Shown here piece after piece: positions 1-6,112 of a stretch of DNA of 6,237 nucleotides. The position numbers were made by a program, and so were the translations under genes. Source of the stretch: Globobulimina sp. (taxonomy: Eukaryota > Foraminifera > Rotaliida); assembly GCA_003354225.1 (NCBI GenBank), contig PIVH01000334.1, positions 1-6,237 on the forward strand, in the 5' to 3' direction. The notes under the pieces are model-generated. The model saw only the letters and a list, made by a program, of their open reading frames with translations. It did no database searches and was not told where the DNA came from. Position 1 is the stretch's first letter, and each line of letters begins with the position of its first letter.

Positions 1-176
1 TTACGATATTTTCCATATTTTCTCTGTAATTTCGGATCATTGGAAGTTTTGACGTATCTCTCAACCGTCATTTTCCTGGGTTTAAAAGTGTATTTTTTAC
101 GTAAGCTTTTTTTCGACCATTTTGCTGCTTGTGCCAACACATGGGATTCAATGTGATTTCTTTGTTTCAGGGGCAT
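1..176 (-). CDS. Basic hypothetical protein, N-terminal part (runs off left edge)
   Basis: The minus strand is open from an ATG at 176-174 to the window edge, 58 codons with no stop in AT-rich DNA. An in-frame TGA lies two codons upstream of this ATG, so it is the first possible start unless an upstream exon exists. A second in-frame ATG (codon 36, at 71-69) is the alternative start. By my count the 58 visible residues hold 18 Lys/Arg and 3 Asp/Glu. They include the stretches KWSKKSLRKKYTFKPRK and DPKLQRKYGKYR. I do not recognise the family. Strong basic charge without a hydrophobic segment suggests a nucleic-acid or ribosome-assembly type protein, which is only inference. The gene is divergent from the phosphatase gene, with 65 bp between the start codons. 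Confidence 0.55.
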   Translation of the reverse strand, partial: MPLKQRNHIESHVLAQAAKWSKKSLRKKYTFKPRKMTVERYVKTSNDPKLQRKYGKYR

Positions 177-241
177 GGTTCAAACCTACTCAACCTAGCT
201 AAAAAAAGTAAAAACTGCTTAAATAAATCTTCACAGTGAAA
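177..241. promoter_or_regulatory. Divergent intergenic region, presumed bidirectional promoter
   Basis: Only 65 bp separate the ATG of the leftward basic-protein gene (176) from the ATG of the rightward phosphatase gene (242). Promoter elements and both 5' leaders must lie here or extend into the opposite gene. The stretch is A-rich on the plus strand, with runs of A around 201-215 and an AT-rich AAATAAAT at 221-228. I see no clear factor-binding motif. The function is inferred from position. Confidence 0.4.
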
Positions 242-1260
242 ATGAAACTGTTGAATCGTGCCCACTCTCTCCTAAAATCAACCTCTGAGTCTGGGAAGTC
301 TCGGAAATTATTAGTTAGACAACAACAAAGATGCATGAACGGATTTGACTACGGCAGCTGTAATTTGCCATTGTTGAAACTTAATTTATCATCGTATCAA
401 CAACCGTTACACGATGAAGATAGTTTTTTCATTTATGACAATTCATTTGGCGTCGCCGATGGAGGTAAAAAATTTACATTTTTGATGACTTAAATATTTT
501 TCATTCATCATAAATAGTTGGCGGATGGAATAATGTGACAGGCGGAAATCCAAAAGAATTCTCTCGCCGAATAATGGATAATTGTGTGTCTGAGTTACAT
601 TCGATAGTAAACAATCCAAATGGTGACGGAAATGCATATTTAAATGCAAAAGATCTGTTAGTTCGCGCATCAATCCCTGTGATGGAAGATAAGTCGTTAT
701 TGGGTGGCTCGACTGCTTTGATTGGAATGTTAATAAATAAAAATATATTAAGCATCAGCAACGTCGGTGATTCTCGTTTCTATTTATTTCGAAAATTTGT
801 GGATAGAACTGTACCAATTTTATATTTTATATCGCCAGAACAAATATATTCATTCAATGCGCCCATTCAATTGTCACCCGCACAATATTTAGAGACTAAT
901 AATTTAGCCATTGATCCAAATCTATGGTCGGAATATTATGAATTGCCAATCACTGTCGGTGATATAATATTATTTGTTACTGATGGTGTATCGGATAACT
1001 TATTTCCATATGAAATCAGTGAAATTGTTATGGATGGATACAAACAAAATGCACATAAAAACACAAAGGAATTAAGTTCATATTTATCAGAAAGCATTGT
1101 GAAAGCAGCCGTCCATAAACAACAAGACACAGCAGTTGATACACCATTTGGTGATACACCATTTGAAAGCATTGTGAAAGCAGCAGTTGATACACCATTT
1201 GGTGTGGCAAAACCTGATGATACTACTTGTATTGTTGGCGTTTGTACAGATGAAATGTAA
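242..1260 (+). CDS. PP2C-family protein phosphatase, PPTC7/Ptc7-like, probably mitochondrial (two exons)
   Basis: This is a metal-dependent Ser/Thr phosphatase. The coding sequence joins 242-464 and 518-1260 and gives 321 residues, close to the roughly 300 of PPTC7-type enzymes. Splicing rebuilds the motif GVADGVGGW at residues 70-78; its Gly-Gly-Trp ending is typical of the PPTC7/Ptc7 branch. Expected metal ligands are visible: Asp58/Asp60 in HDED, Asp73-Gly74, Asp230 in VTDGVSDN, and Asp308/309 in AKPDDTT. GGSTALIG and NVGDSRFYLF are further PP2C core motifs. The first 35 residues are rich in Lys/Arg with one acidic residue, like a mitochondrial presequence, and family members are mitochondrial. 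The ATG at 242 is the first in frame after a TAA at 224-226. Residues 266-303 hold an in-frame repeat not expected in the family. Family assignment is confident; the exact substrate is unknown. Confidence 0.88.
465..517 (+). other. Spliceosomal intron in the phosphatase gene (53 nt)
   Basis: The intron starts GTAAAA and ends CATAAATAG. It contains in-frame TAA and TAG codons and is 53 nt long, so retaining it would break the frame. Removing it joins a G to TT to make Val75 and restores the family motif ADGVGGW. It is phase 1. The short length suggests a genome with small introns and is a useful yardstick for the other genes here. Confidence 0.9.
1090..1204 (+). repeat. Interleaved in-frame direct repeats inside the phosphatase gene
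   Basis: Two repeats overlap here. A 20-bp unit coding for ESIVKAA starts at 1090 and again at 1165, an offset of 75 bp. A 23-bp unit covers 1131-1153 and 1182-1204, an offset of 51 bp. Its core GATACACCATTT also occurs a third time at 1153-1164. All offsets are multiples of three, so the frame is kept and the protein reads DTPFG, DTPFE, DTPFG at residues 282, 287 and 299. The near-identity at the DNA level suggests recent duplication by slippage or unequal exchange. Confidence 0.85.
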
Positions 1261-1412
1261 TGTGTCCTTGACAGCGCAAATCTATTCTTAGCACTCTTGG
1301 AGAGTCAACGTTTTCTGGAAGTGTGCTCTCTTGGGAATCGTTGGAAGTGACACAAATTCAATGCAAACTATAACTATAAGAGAACAAAAACAAACAAACA
1401 AACATTCTGTCA
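1261..1412. other. Convergent 3' intergenic gap
   Basis: This 152-bp gap lies between the stop of the rightward phosphatase and the stop of the leftward membrane-protein gene, so it should hold both 3' ends. I see no AATAAA signal on either strand. A short CAAA microsatellite lies at about 1391-1402. The phosphatase frame stays open past its TAA until a TGA at 1348-1350, but the protein already ends where the family should. Confidence 0.5.
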
Positions 1413-2879
1413 CTACATACTAAATACAAACTTATATTCAGCATGTGATTCTTTTCCAGTATTTGCTGTCACGCCATCTTCATCCAATTGATTCATGGAA
1501 TTATCATCATTTCCATCAACATCCTCTTCATTTAGTCCATCATTCATAACGTCTCCATGTCCTAATATATGCGTATTATTTTTATCATTTATCTCCATTT
1601 CTCCGAGTGCTTTTACTTCTGTTTCATTGATAGTATCAATAACATCATTATCATTATCCTCGCCAATAACATTAGGTTGCAACTGACCGCCAATACCCTC
1701 TTCCTCCTCTTTATACTCACCACTATTCCCATAGATATGCGCAGTATTTATCTGATCTAATGCATTATTAATATTATCTTTGTTAGCTAATAAATAATGA
1801 ATTGCAGCTTCTTCGTTCTTATTTTTAGATTGATATGCTTCCATTGCATCCTTCTTATTACATCCCACCACATTTATTATTGCATTGATGGTGGCTTCAT
1901 CTTTTTGTCTAATCGTTTCTATTTCGTTTTTCATTCTTGTCTGTTCCTCAGCTTTTTGTGTGCTTTTTTCCTTTTTTCCATACCAATATCCCGCAACAAT
2001 AGCTCCGCCAAACAACACTATGACTCCAACCACTATAATAATTATAATAGTTGCTGTGTACTCGTTGGAGTTTGAAAATAACGCACTGCCAGCTGTTGGG
2101 GCCCGACTTGGGGGTGCTGTTGTCGAGGATATTGTTGACGGTGTTGGTTCCAGTTCGCCGCTGGAGATGTGCACTGGAGATGGTGCCATTGGAGATGGTC
2201 GCGTTGGGGATGAAGTGGTAAAAGCATCACATTGCTGCAAATCACACAAATATTTATTATCAACAACAATGTACTGTGGATGTGTAGTACATTCTGTGAG
2301 ATAATCTTGTCCGCAATGCATGGTAATGTCATTCGAAAAAGTACCATTATTGCCGTCGTCAGTTGCGAGTAATGTCCACTGCACAGTTTGCCAGCCATAT
2401 CTGCTGTAAATGTTATTGTTGTTGCCACAGACTGAAAGCACGGGTTCTTGATAGGTTCTGTTTGTGGTTATGCCGCATGTAATAAATGTGCCGATTGTGC
2501 TGATTGACGCAGTTGGAGTGTATATATTACTTTCGCTCAATTCGTTTGGTTGATTGTAAACATTAATTGTCAATTTTGTTGCGTGTTCAGCGTGTATAGT
2601 TAACTCATTGCAACCACGACTGTCTCCATATTCTAGTATATTGTGATCAACATCTCTGGAAGAATCACAGTTGACGGTTAACTCTGCATTTATTGGTCCA
2701 TAAATGATAGCTGTCCAGCAAGCGAGAGATCCATAGCAGTTGAGAATGCAGTTCAGATCGTTGACACATACAAATGGCACACTTGGGTCATTGTAATCGA
2801 AATATTCAAATGGAACAACACATAAAGTGCATTGAAACAACGATGCAGTAACACATAACAACAATATCCACATATGCAT
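1413..2879 (-). CDS. Type I membrane protein with Cys-rich ectodomain and UBA-like cytosolic domain
   Basis: I chose the ATG at 2879-2877 (MHMWILLLCV...) because it opens a clear signal peptide, residues 1 to about 20. The product is 488 residues from one exon. Residues about 21-217 form a lumenal or extracellular region with 12 cysteines, a C-x5-C-x3-C-x5-C start (38-54) and N-glycosylation sequons at Asn140 and Asn178. Residues 221-263 are a Pro/Ser/Thr-rich stalk. Residues 275-298 are one membrane span (TIIIIIVVGVIVLFGG), followed by basic KKEK. A charged helix (304-328) leads into residues about 329-366, which match a UBA fold: INVVGCNKKDAMEAY followed by EEAAIHYLL. The tail, about 388-470, is acidic. 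UBA domains bind ubiquitin in other proteins; binding here is inferred. The frame is open upstream to 3083, but that extension looks non-coding. The gene ends TAG directly followed by TGA. I do not recognise the whole-protein family. Confidence 0.82.
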   Translation of the reverse strand: MHMWILLLCVTASLFQCTLCVVPFEYFDYNDPSVPFVCVNDLNCILNCYGSLACWTAIIYGPINAELTVNCDSSRDVDHNILEYGDSRGCNELTIHAEHATKLTINVYNQPNELSESNIYTPTASISTIGTFITCGITTNRTYQEPVLSVCGNNNNIYSRYGWQTVQWTLLATDDGNNGTFSNDITMHCGQDYLTECTTHPQYIVVDNKYLCDLQQCDAFTTSSPTRPSPMAPSPVHISSGELEPTPSTISSTTAPPSRAPTAGSALFSNSNEYTATIIIIIVVGVIVLFGGAIVAGYWYGKKEKSTQKAEEQTRMKNEIETIRQKDEATINAIINVVGCNKKDAMEAYQSKNKNEEAAIHYLLANKDNINNALDQINTAHIYGNSGEYKEEEEGIGGQLQPNVIGEDNDNDVIDTINETEVKALGEMEINDKNNTHILGHGDVMNDGLNEEDVDGNDDNSMNQLDEDGVTANTGKESHAEYKFVFSM

Positions 2880-3056
2880 GCTAGCTAAGCACTCGTTATT
2901 AGCGTCAATTTCAGGTTGGATATATTCTTGAAACTTTTTCACGCTGACATTAACTTGAAACTTACTGCAGATTTTACAAGAATATTTTCCTGAAATGGTT
3001 TGCAAAATAAATTTATTTTGGATATGAAGGAACATGATGATAAAAGAGAGGGATAG

Positions 3057-3309
3057 CGGGCGGAAAGGAGGAAAATAGAACAAGCGCAGTCATTACGTAA
3101 GCAAAAAAAGGAGAGATTGAAGCTTTTCAAACGTACACAAACATGTACAAAAAAAGAAAGGAGAATTAGATTTGGAGAATACAGACAATAAATATCAATA
3201 TGATGCAAATGATGATGAAGATACAGAAAGAAAACAAAGAGTGTTGCAATTTATGCACTTTTTTGAACACGGGCGCAAAGAAAACTTAATATCTTGTAAT
3301 TTAATTAAA
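3057..3309 (+). other. Possible small exons of an unannotated rightward gene
   Basis: Two overlapping plus-strand frames look coding-like. One is open from 3057 to 3188 (containing RRKIEQAQSLRKQKKERLK). The other is open from 3121 to 3309 and ends at TAA 3310-3312 (containing TDNKYQYDANDDEDTERKQR and LQFMHFFEHGRKENLIS). A GTAAGC donor at 3097 with an AG at 3159-3160 would join the frames in phase over 64 nt. Neither segment has a usable start: the ATG at 3024 reaches a TAG at 3054. Purine-rich DNA gives Lys/Glu/Arg-rich translations by itself, so this may be untranslated DNA or a decayed gene. Confidence 0.22.
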
Positions 3310-3358
3310 TAATATGATACAATCACAACACATATGAAAGTTCGTATCACAAGGTTAA

Positions 3359-3380
3359 ATTGCTATGATTTCATAGCAAT
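3359..3380. repeat. Perfect inverted repeat (10-bp arms, 2-nt loop)
   Basis: ATTGCTATGA at 3359-3368 pairs exactly with TCATAGCAAT at 3371-3380 around a TT centre. It lies about 90-115 bp beyond the stop of the leftward gene at 3472 and about 480 bp upstream of the membrane-protein start. It could be a protein-binding palindrome or an RNA 3'-end hairpin. No U-run follows it on either strand in the manner of a bacterial terminator. Confidence 0.6.
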
Positions 3381-3471
3381 AACAAACAAAACACATGCAC
3401 ACGTTATGTGTATCACACAGCAAATCCATACTGTCACACAATCAAAAGAAAAAAGTTAAATAATTTAATAT

Positions 3472-3735
3472 TTAATATTCGATTCTAAATCTTTCTGTAT
3501 TCCTCACATAATCACACAGCTGCTTCAAAACTTCAATTCTTTGATTCAATTTCATATTCATCGCTAATTTATTCCTTTTTATCTCTTCCTCCATTAACTC
3601 CCTTTGAAATGGAAATAGGAGAAATTCAATCAGATCTTCATAACTTATGCATTCAATCTTACTTTGATATGCCATCTCATAAATAGAGTCAATCGAATCT
3701 AATAAGTCCGATCGTTGCTGTTCGTATGCTTTGCA
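3472..3735 (-). CDS. Unrecognised helical protein segment, C-terminal part of an interrupted gene
   Basis: The minus strand is open from just after an in-frame TAA (3741-3739) to TAA at 3474-3472. It codes for about 88 residues of charged, helix-forming sequence such as ELMEEEIKRNKLAMNMKLNQ. The first ATG is at 3675, but coding character (EQQRSDLLDSIDSIYE) continues upstream of it to the TAA and stays in the same frame as the next open stretch at 3739-4194. I therefore read it as the last exon, or last piece, of the same gene. A candidate acceptor AACAG at 3740-3736 leads into 3735. With GTG donors at 3792 or 3813 it would give in-frame introns of 57 or 78 nt, though these donors are weak. 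I do not recognise the family. Confidence 0.45.
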   Translation of the reverse strand, partial: CKAYEQQRSDLLDSIDSIYEMAYQSKIECISYEDLIEFLLFPFQRELMEEEIKRNKLAMNMKLNQRIEVLKQLCDYVRNTERFRIEY

Positions 3736-3738
3736 CTG

Positions 3739-4194
3739 TTAATCACGGCTCCTCCACAAACGAAAGGTTTCATCACAGTCAACTCGGCGCACCTCATATC
3801 TCGCCCCAGTCACGCATTGCATAATCTGTTGTGATATCAGTTTGGTGATTGGATCACTTTCAATCATCTCCGTAAAGTGCTGATAGCTCTGTATAATGTC
3901 ACCAGCCACTAACAATAAGAATTTTCTTTGACATAAATTCATAATTTCCCAAACGACTGGCATTGGACTTTGTGGAATAATAAATTGGACACAGTTGCGT
4001 CGACCTGAACAATCCGCAAATTGAGTGATATCTTGAAATGTAATGATGTGTTGTTCCAGCGGTATGACATCAATACTTTTTTGCTCACTTGGGTCAATAT
4101 CATAGACATCTTTAATAACGAATTGTTGTCCCTCGATGTCATATCTTGCTACAGCCTGGGCTACGTCTCTGTAGATTCGCTGGACCAAGAAGTA
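3739..4194 (-). CDS. Unrecognised protein, central part of an interrupted gene
   Basis: The frame is open from TAC at 4194, right after a TAA-TAG pair at 4200-4195, to TAA at 3741-3739. It gives about 151 residues with balanced, soluble composition, for example DVAQAVARYDIEGQQFVIKD and VVWEIMNLCQRKFLLLVAGD. The first in-frame ATG is far inside, so the start must come from another exon. TTG at 4188 is not a credible eukaryotic start. An acceptor at TAATAG (ending 4195) or GTCCAG (ending 4180), with a GTATGT donor at 4219, would join an ATG at 4222-4220 in phase. The middle (QHIITFQDITQF to MNLCQRKF) has a strand-rich then helical pattern faintly like a PH domain, which I cannot confirm. The same frame continues beyond the TAA into 3735-3472. 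Confidence 0.5.
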   Translation of the reverse strand, partial: YFLVQRIYRDVAQAVARYDIEGQQFVIKDVYDIDPSEQKSIDVIPLEQHIITFQDITQFADCSGRRNCVQFIIPQSPMPVVWEIMNLCQRKFLLLVAGDIIQSYQHFTEMIESDPITKLISQQIMQCVTGARYEVRRVDCDETFRLWRSRD

Positions 4195-4219
4195 CTATTA
4201 CAAAATTATAGAAACATAC
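4195..4219 (-). other. Candidate very short intron (25 nt, or 40 nt to 4180)
   Basis: On the minus strand a GTATGT donor at 4219-4214 is followed by an AT-rich stretch ending TAATAG at 4195. The splice would place the ATG at 4222-4220 directly in front of the open frame that starts TAC TTC TTG. A second acceptor, GTCCAG ending at 4180, keeps the same phase and gives a 40-nt intron, closer to the 53-nt intron in the phosphatase gene. Both ends fit GT-AG. The size is unusually small, and the start codon touching the donor is odd. Confidence 0.35.
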
Positions 4220-4222
4220 CAT

Positions 4223-4577
4223 AAATAGTGCGTTGAATAGGCGATAATGTAGGTGATGATGATGTTGGTGTAGGAAATGAAGTAATTCCAGAAATAATCT
4301 ATAGCATGTTTATTATATGATGGCTCGTTTGCATGTTTATTATATAATTCATTACAACACGATGTAGTCTCTGTATTCAATTCATCACAAACAAATCTTT
4401 TTCAAAAAAGTTGCTCAAAAAGTGATAAGAGCATCCGGTTTACAACGTCATATTTTTAAATTTTTTATTGGGCAACGGTCGAAGCAAACCGTTTCTGGTG
4501 ACTGAGGAAATCTGACGCTGAAAACCATATCCTCTTAAATTTGAAAAAAAAGAAAGATGGCATAAAAAAAAGAAAAT
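4223..4577. other. Region between two leftward genes; start of the interrupted gene unresolved
   Basis: This stretch should contain the 3' flank of the F-box gene and the 5' end of the interrupted gene. On the minus strand the same frame as that gene is open from 4401 to 4201, after a TGA at 4404-4402, and reads for example ELYNKHANEPSYNKHAIDYF, but it has no ATG. A separate ORF of 26 codons (ATG 4528, TGA 4450-4448; MVFSVRFPQSPETVCFDRC...) lies further upstream. No donor clearly links it to the rest. The other strand shows nothing firm. Confidence 0.35.
4304..4345 (-). repeat. 15-bp direct repeat, 27-bp period, in frame
   Basis: GCATGTTTATTATAT on the plus strand occurs at 4304-4318 and 4331-4345. 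The 27-bp offset equals nine codons. On the minus strand it encodes YNKHA twice in the frame of the interrupted gene. The multiple-of-three spacing is mild support for this stretch being, or having been, coding. Confidence 0.6.
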
Positions 4578-6112
4578 TCAATATATATAGCTAGCTCTGT
4601 TTATTGCATTGTACCCACACATTTTATTCCCTTTGTTACAAATAACAATTTGCTTCTGTGCTGTCTTCAAATTATAATTTGTTGTGGTTTTTATTGAATA
4701 TAAATTTTTAACATCGTCCAATACAGTTTCCATTGTACCATCCAATTCCGATAATTGTTTAAATATAAACATAAAATCATTTCTAACGGAGTCATTTAAG
4801 GCATTCACAAATTTTAATACATTTTTAAAATATTTATGAGAATACCAATTATACCATCTGTAAGAATACCATCTAATTTTCATATTATTTCTTTTATATT
4901 TATTTTTACTGAATATTGTATTTAATATTTCAAATTGTTTAATTGATGAACAAATATTTAAATAATTAATCTCTTCTCTTTCTGACACGATAGTTTGTAA
5001 AACATGTTCAATATTACCACGAGTACTCTCATGATGTATTTCCCAACAAAATCTCTGTAAATGTTTTGCAGAATTGACAATAGCCACTACTGTATGGTCA
5101 GGCACATATTTATTCAAACATAATTCTTGTAAATTATCAAATGTTTTATTTGGTGATAACATGAGTTGCATGCTATTTGGTGGTGATATGAATGAAAAGA
5201 TGTAAGCATTTAAATGTAATGATATTAATTGTTTGCCAATAAGTGGTAATATGGATGGTATCAGACATCCAAATTCATTGTCAACAATTATTAATCCCTT
5301 TAGTTTTGTCATTAAATTTGCTTTTGACATTGCTGTTGGTATTAAATTATTATCCCTCTCATATCCACATCCAACATCCAATGATAAGCATTCAATATTT
5401 GTATTTGCTCGCATTACAGCAGTAAAATAATTTTGTGCAGTCACTGCAATGGATGCTTTAAGTTCTAACGTTTTATAATTCCGTCCCATTTGGTTACAAA
5501 TATTAATGATTTTCGCAGATTCTCTCTCATTGCTTTCGTTATCTAATTCGCTGGAAATATAAATGCTCGTTAAACGTAATATATCCAAATTTAATTTATT
5601 GCATGGAAATGATTGATAGAATTCATTCGGTATATCTGCGAAACAAACAGTTATGTCTTTTACCATTCTAAGTCTGTTTAATTTTGCCATCTGATATGGA
5701 CAATATTGTGGTCCATGGTTGTTTTTGTATGATGTAAACCAGTTTGGCTGATCTAGTTTTTGTATTCTTGACAATGAAGATGTTAACGATGAGAAAATAT
5801 ACCGATTACATTTGATCAATGATGTTTGTTGTGATAAATTTAAATATGATGCAGTATATGCAATTAATTGTGATGGCAAATCAATGAATGTAGTTTTAGT
5901 ATTATTCGCATTTGACGGATATCGATTGTTATTATTTAATGATTGAGATGATAATGTTTTCTTTCTTAAATCAAGGATATTTTTAGTAATTTTATTTATT
6001 TTACTTACATTTTTATATTTATACTGTTTTGATTCTTCAATAAATAAATGAAATAATGATTTAATTATTAATTCTCTTTTATCATATTCTTTATATAATT
6101 TACTAGATATTC
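4578..6112 (-). CDS. F-box/leucine-rich-repeat-like protein, 5' exon(s) missing from view
   Basis: F-box proteins link substrates to SCF ubiquitin ligases. Here FIDLPSQLIAYTASYLNLSQ, coded from 5888, fits the start of an F-box, followed by LIKCNRYIF. Downstream are about eight leucine-rich strands, such as YKTLELKA, NIECLSLDV, LKGLIIVD, QLISLHLNA and LQELCLNK, coded between about 5595 and 4945. These fit an irregular LRR domain. The frame ends at TGA 4580-4578. It is open upstream past 5879 with no ATG until a TAA at 6152-6150, so the start must be spliced in. The AG at 6114-6113 (ACACCAACAG) is a likely acceptor, which would leave about 510 residues here; the next AG, about 10 nt further in, is an alternative. 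TTG at 5879 is not a likely eukaryotic start. The Lys/Asn-rich stretch 5890-6110 is less certain and contains a possible GTAAGT donor. Family call is moderate, based on pattern only. Confidence 0.6.

Larger units (their letters stand above)
2880..3471. other. Upstream flank of the membrane-protein gene; no firm gene
   Basis: This 592-bp stretch should hold the promoter and leader of the leftward membrane-protein gene and the 3' flank of the next leftward gene. Its plus strand is purine-rich from about 3020 to 3240. It contains a perfect hairpin at 3359-3380 and several plus-strand open segments described separately. The leftward frame at 2880-3083 is open but reads hydrophobic and irregular, so I treat it as leader rather than protein. 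Confidence 0.4.

Noticed and set aside
101-170. Plus-strand intron-like GTAAGC...TTTCAG
   Set aside because: It lies within the better-supported leftward open frame, and the flanking plus-strand frame is Phe-rich and unconvincing.
1391-1402. CAAA microsatellite
   Set aside because: Three units only; ordinary low-complexity DNA.
1885-2304. Plus-strand open frame of 139 codons
   Set aside because: It is antisense to the membrane span, stalk and part of the ectodomain of the membrane-protein gene and shows no protein-like features.
2880-3083. N-terminal extension of the membrane-protein frame to 3083 (68 extra residues)
   Set aside because: It would bury the clear signal peptide starting at 2879, and its sequence reads like untranslated DNA.
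97-3102. Shared 10-mer TTACGTAAGC at 97 and 3093
   Set aside because: Ten-base matches are expected by chance in a window this long, and the flanks differ.
4186-4188. TTG start for the central part of the interrupted gene
   Set aside because: Non-ATG starts are unlikely in a eukaryotic gene, and a splice acceptor fits the same place better.
4021-4224. Plus-strand open frame of 67 codons
   Set aside because: It is antisense to the interrupted gene, whose frame is longer and better balanced.
4237-4321. Plus-strand short frame reading GDDDVGVGNEVIPEI
   Set aside because: Only about 26 codons, bounded by TGA codons and driven by GAT repeats; no start codon at its beginning.
5877-5879. TTG start for the F-box-like protein
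   Set aside because: Coding-like sequence in the same frame continues upstream, including FID at the F-box start.
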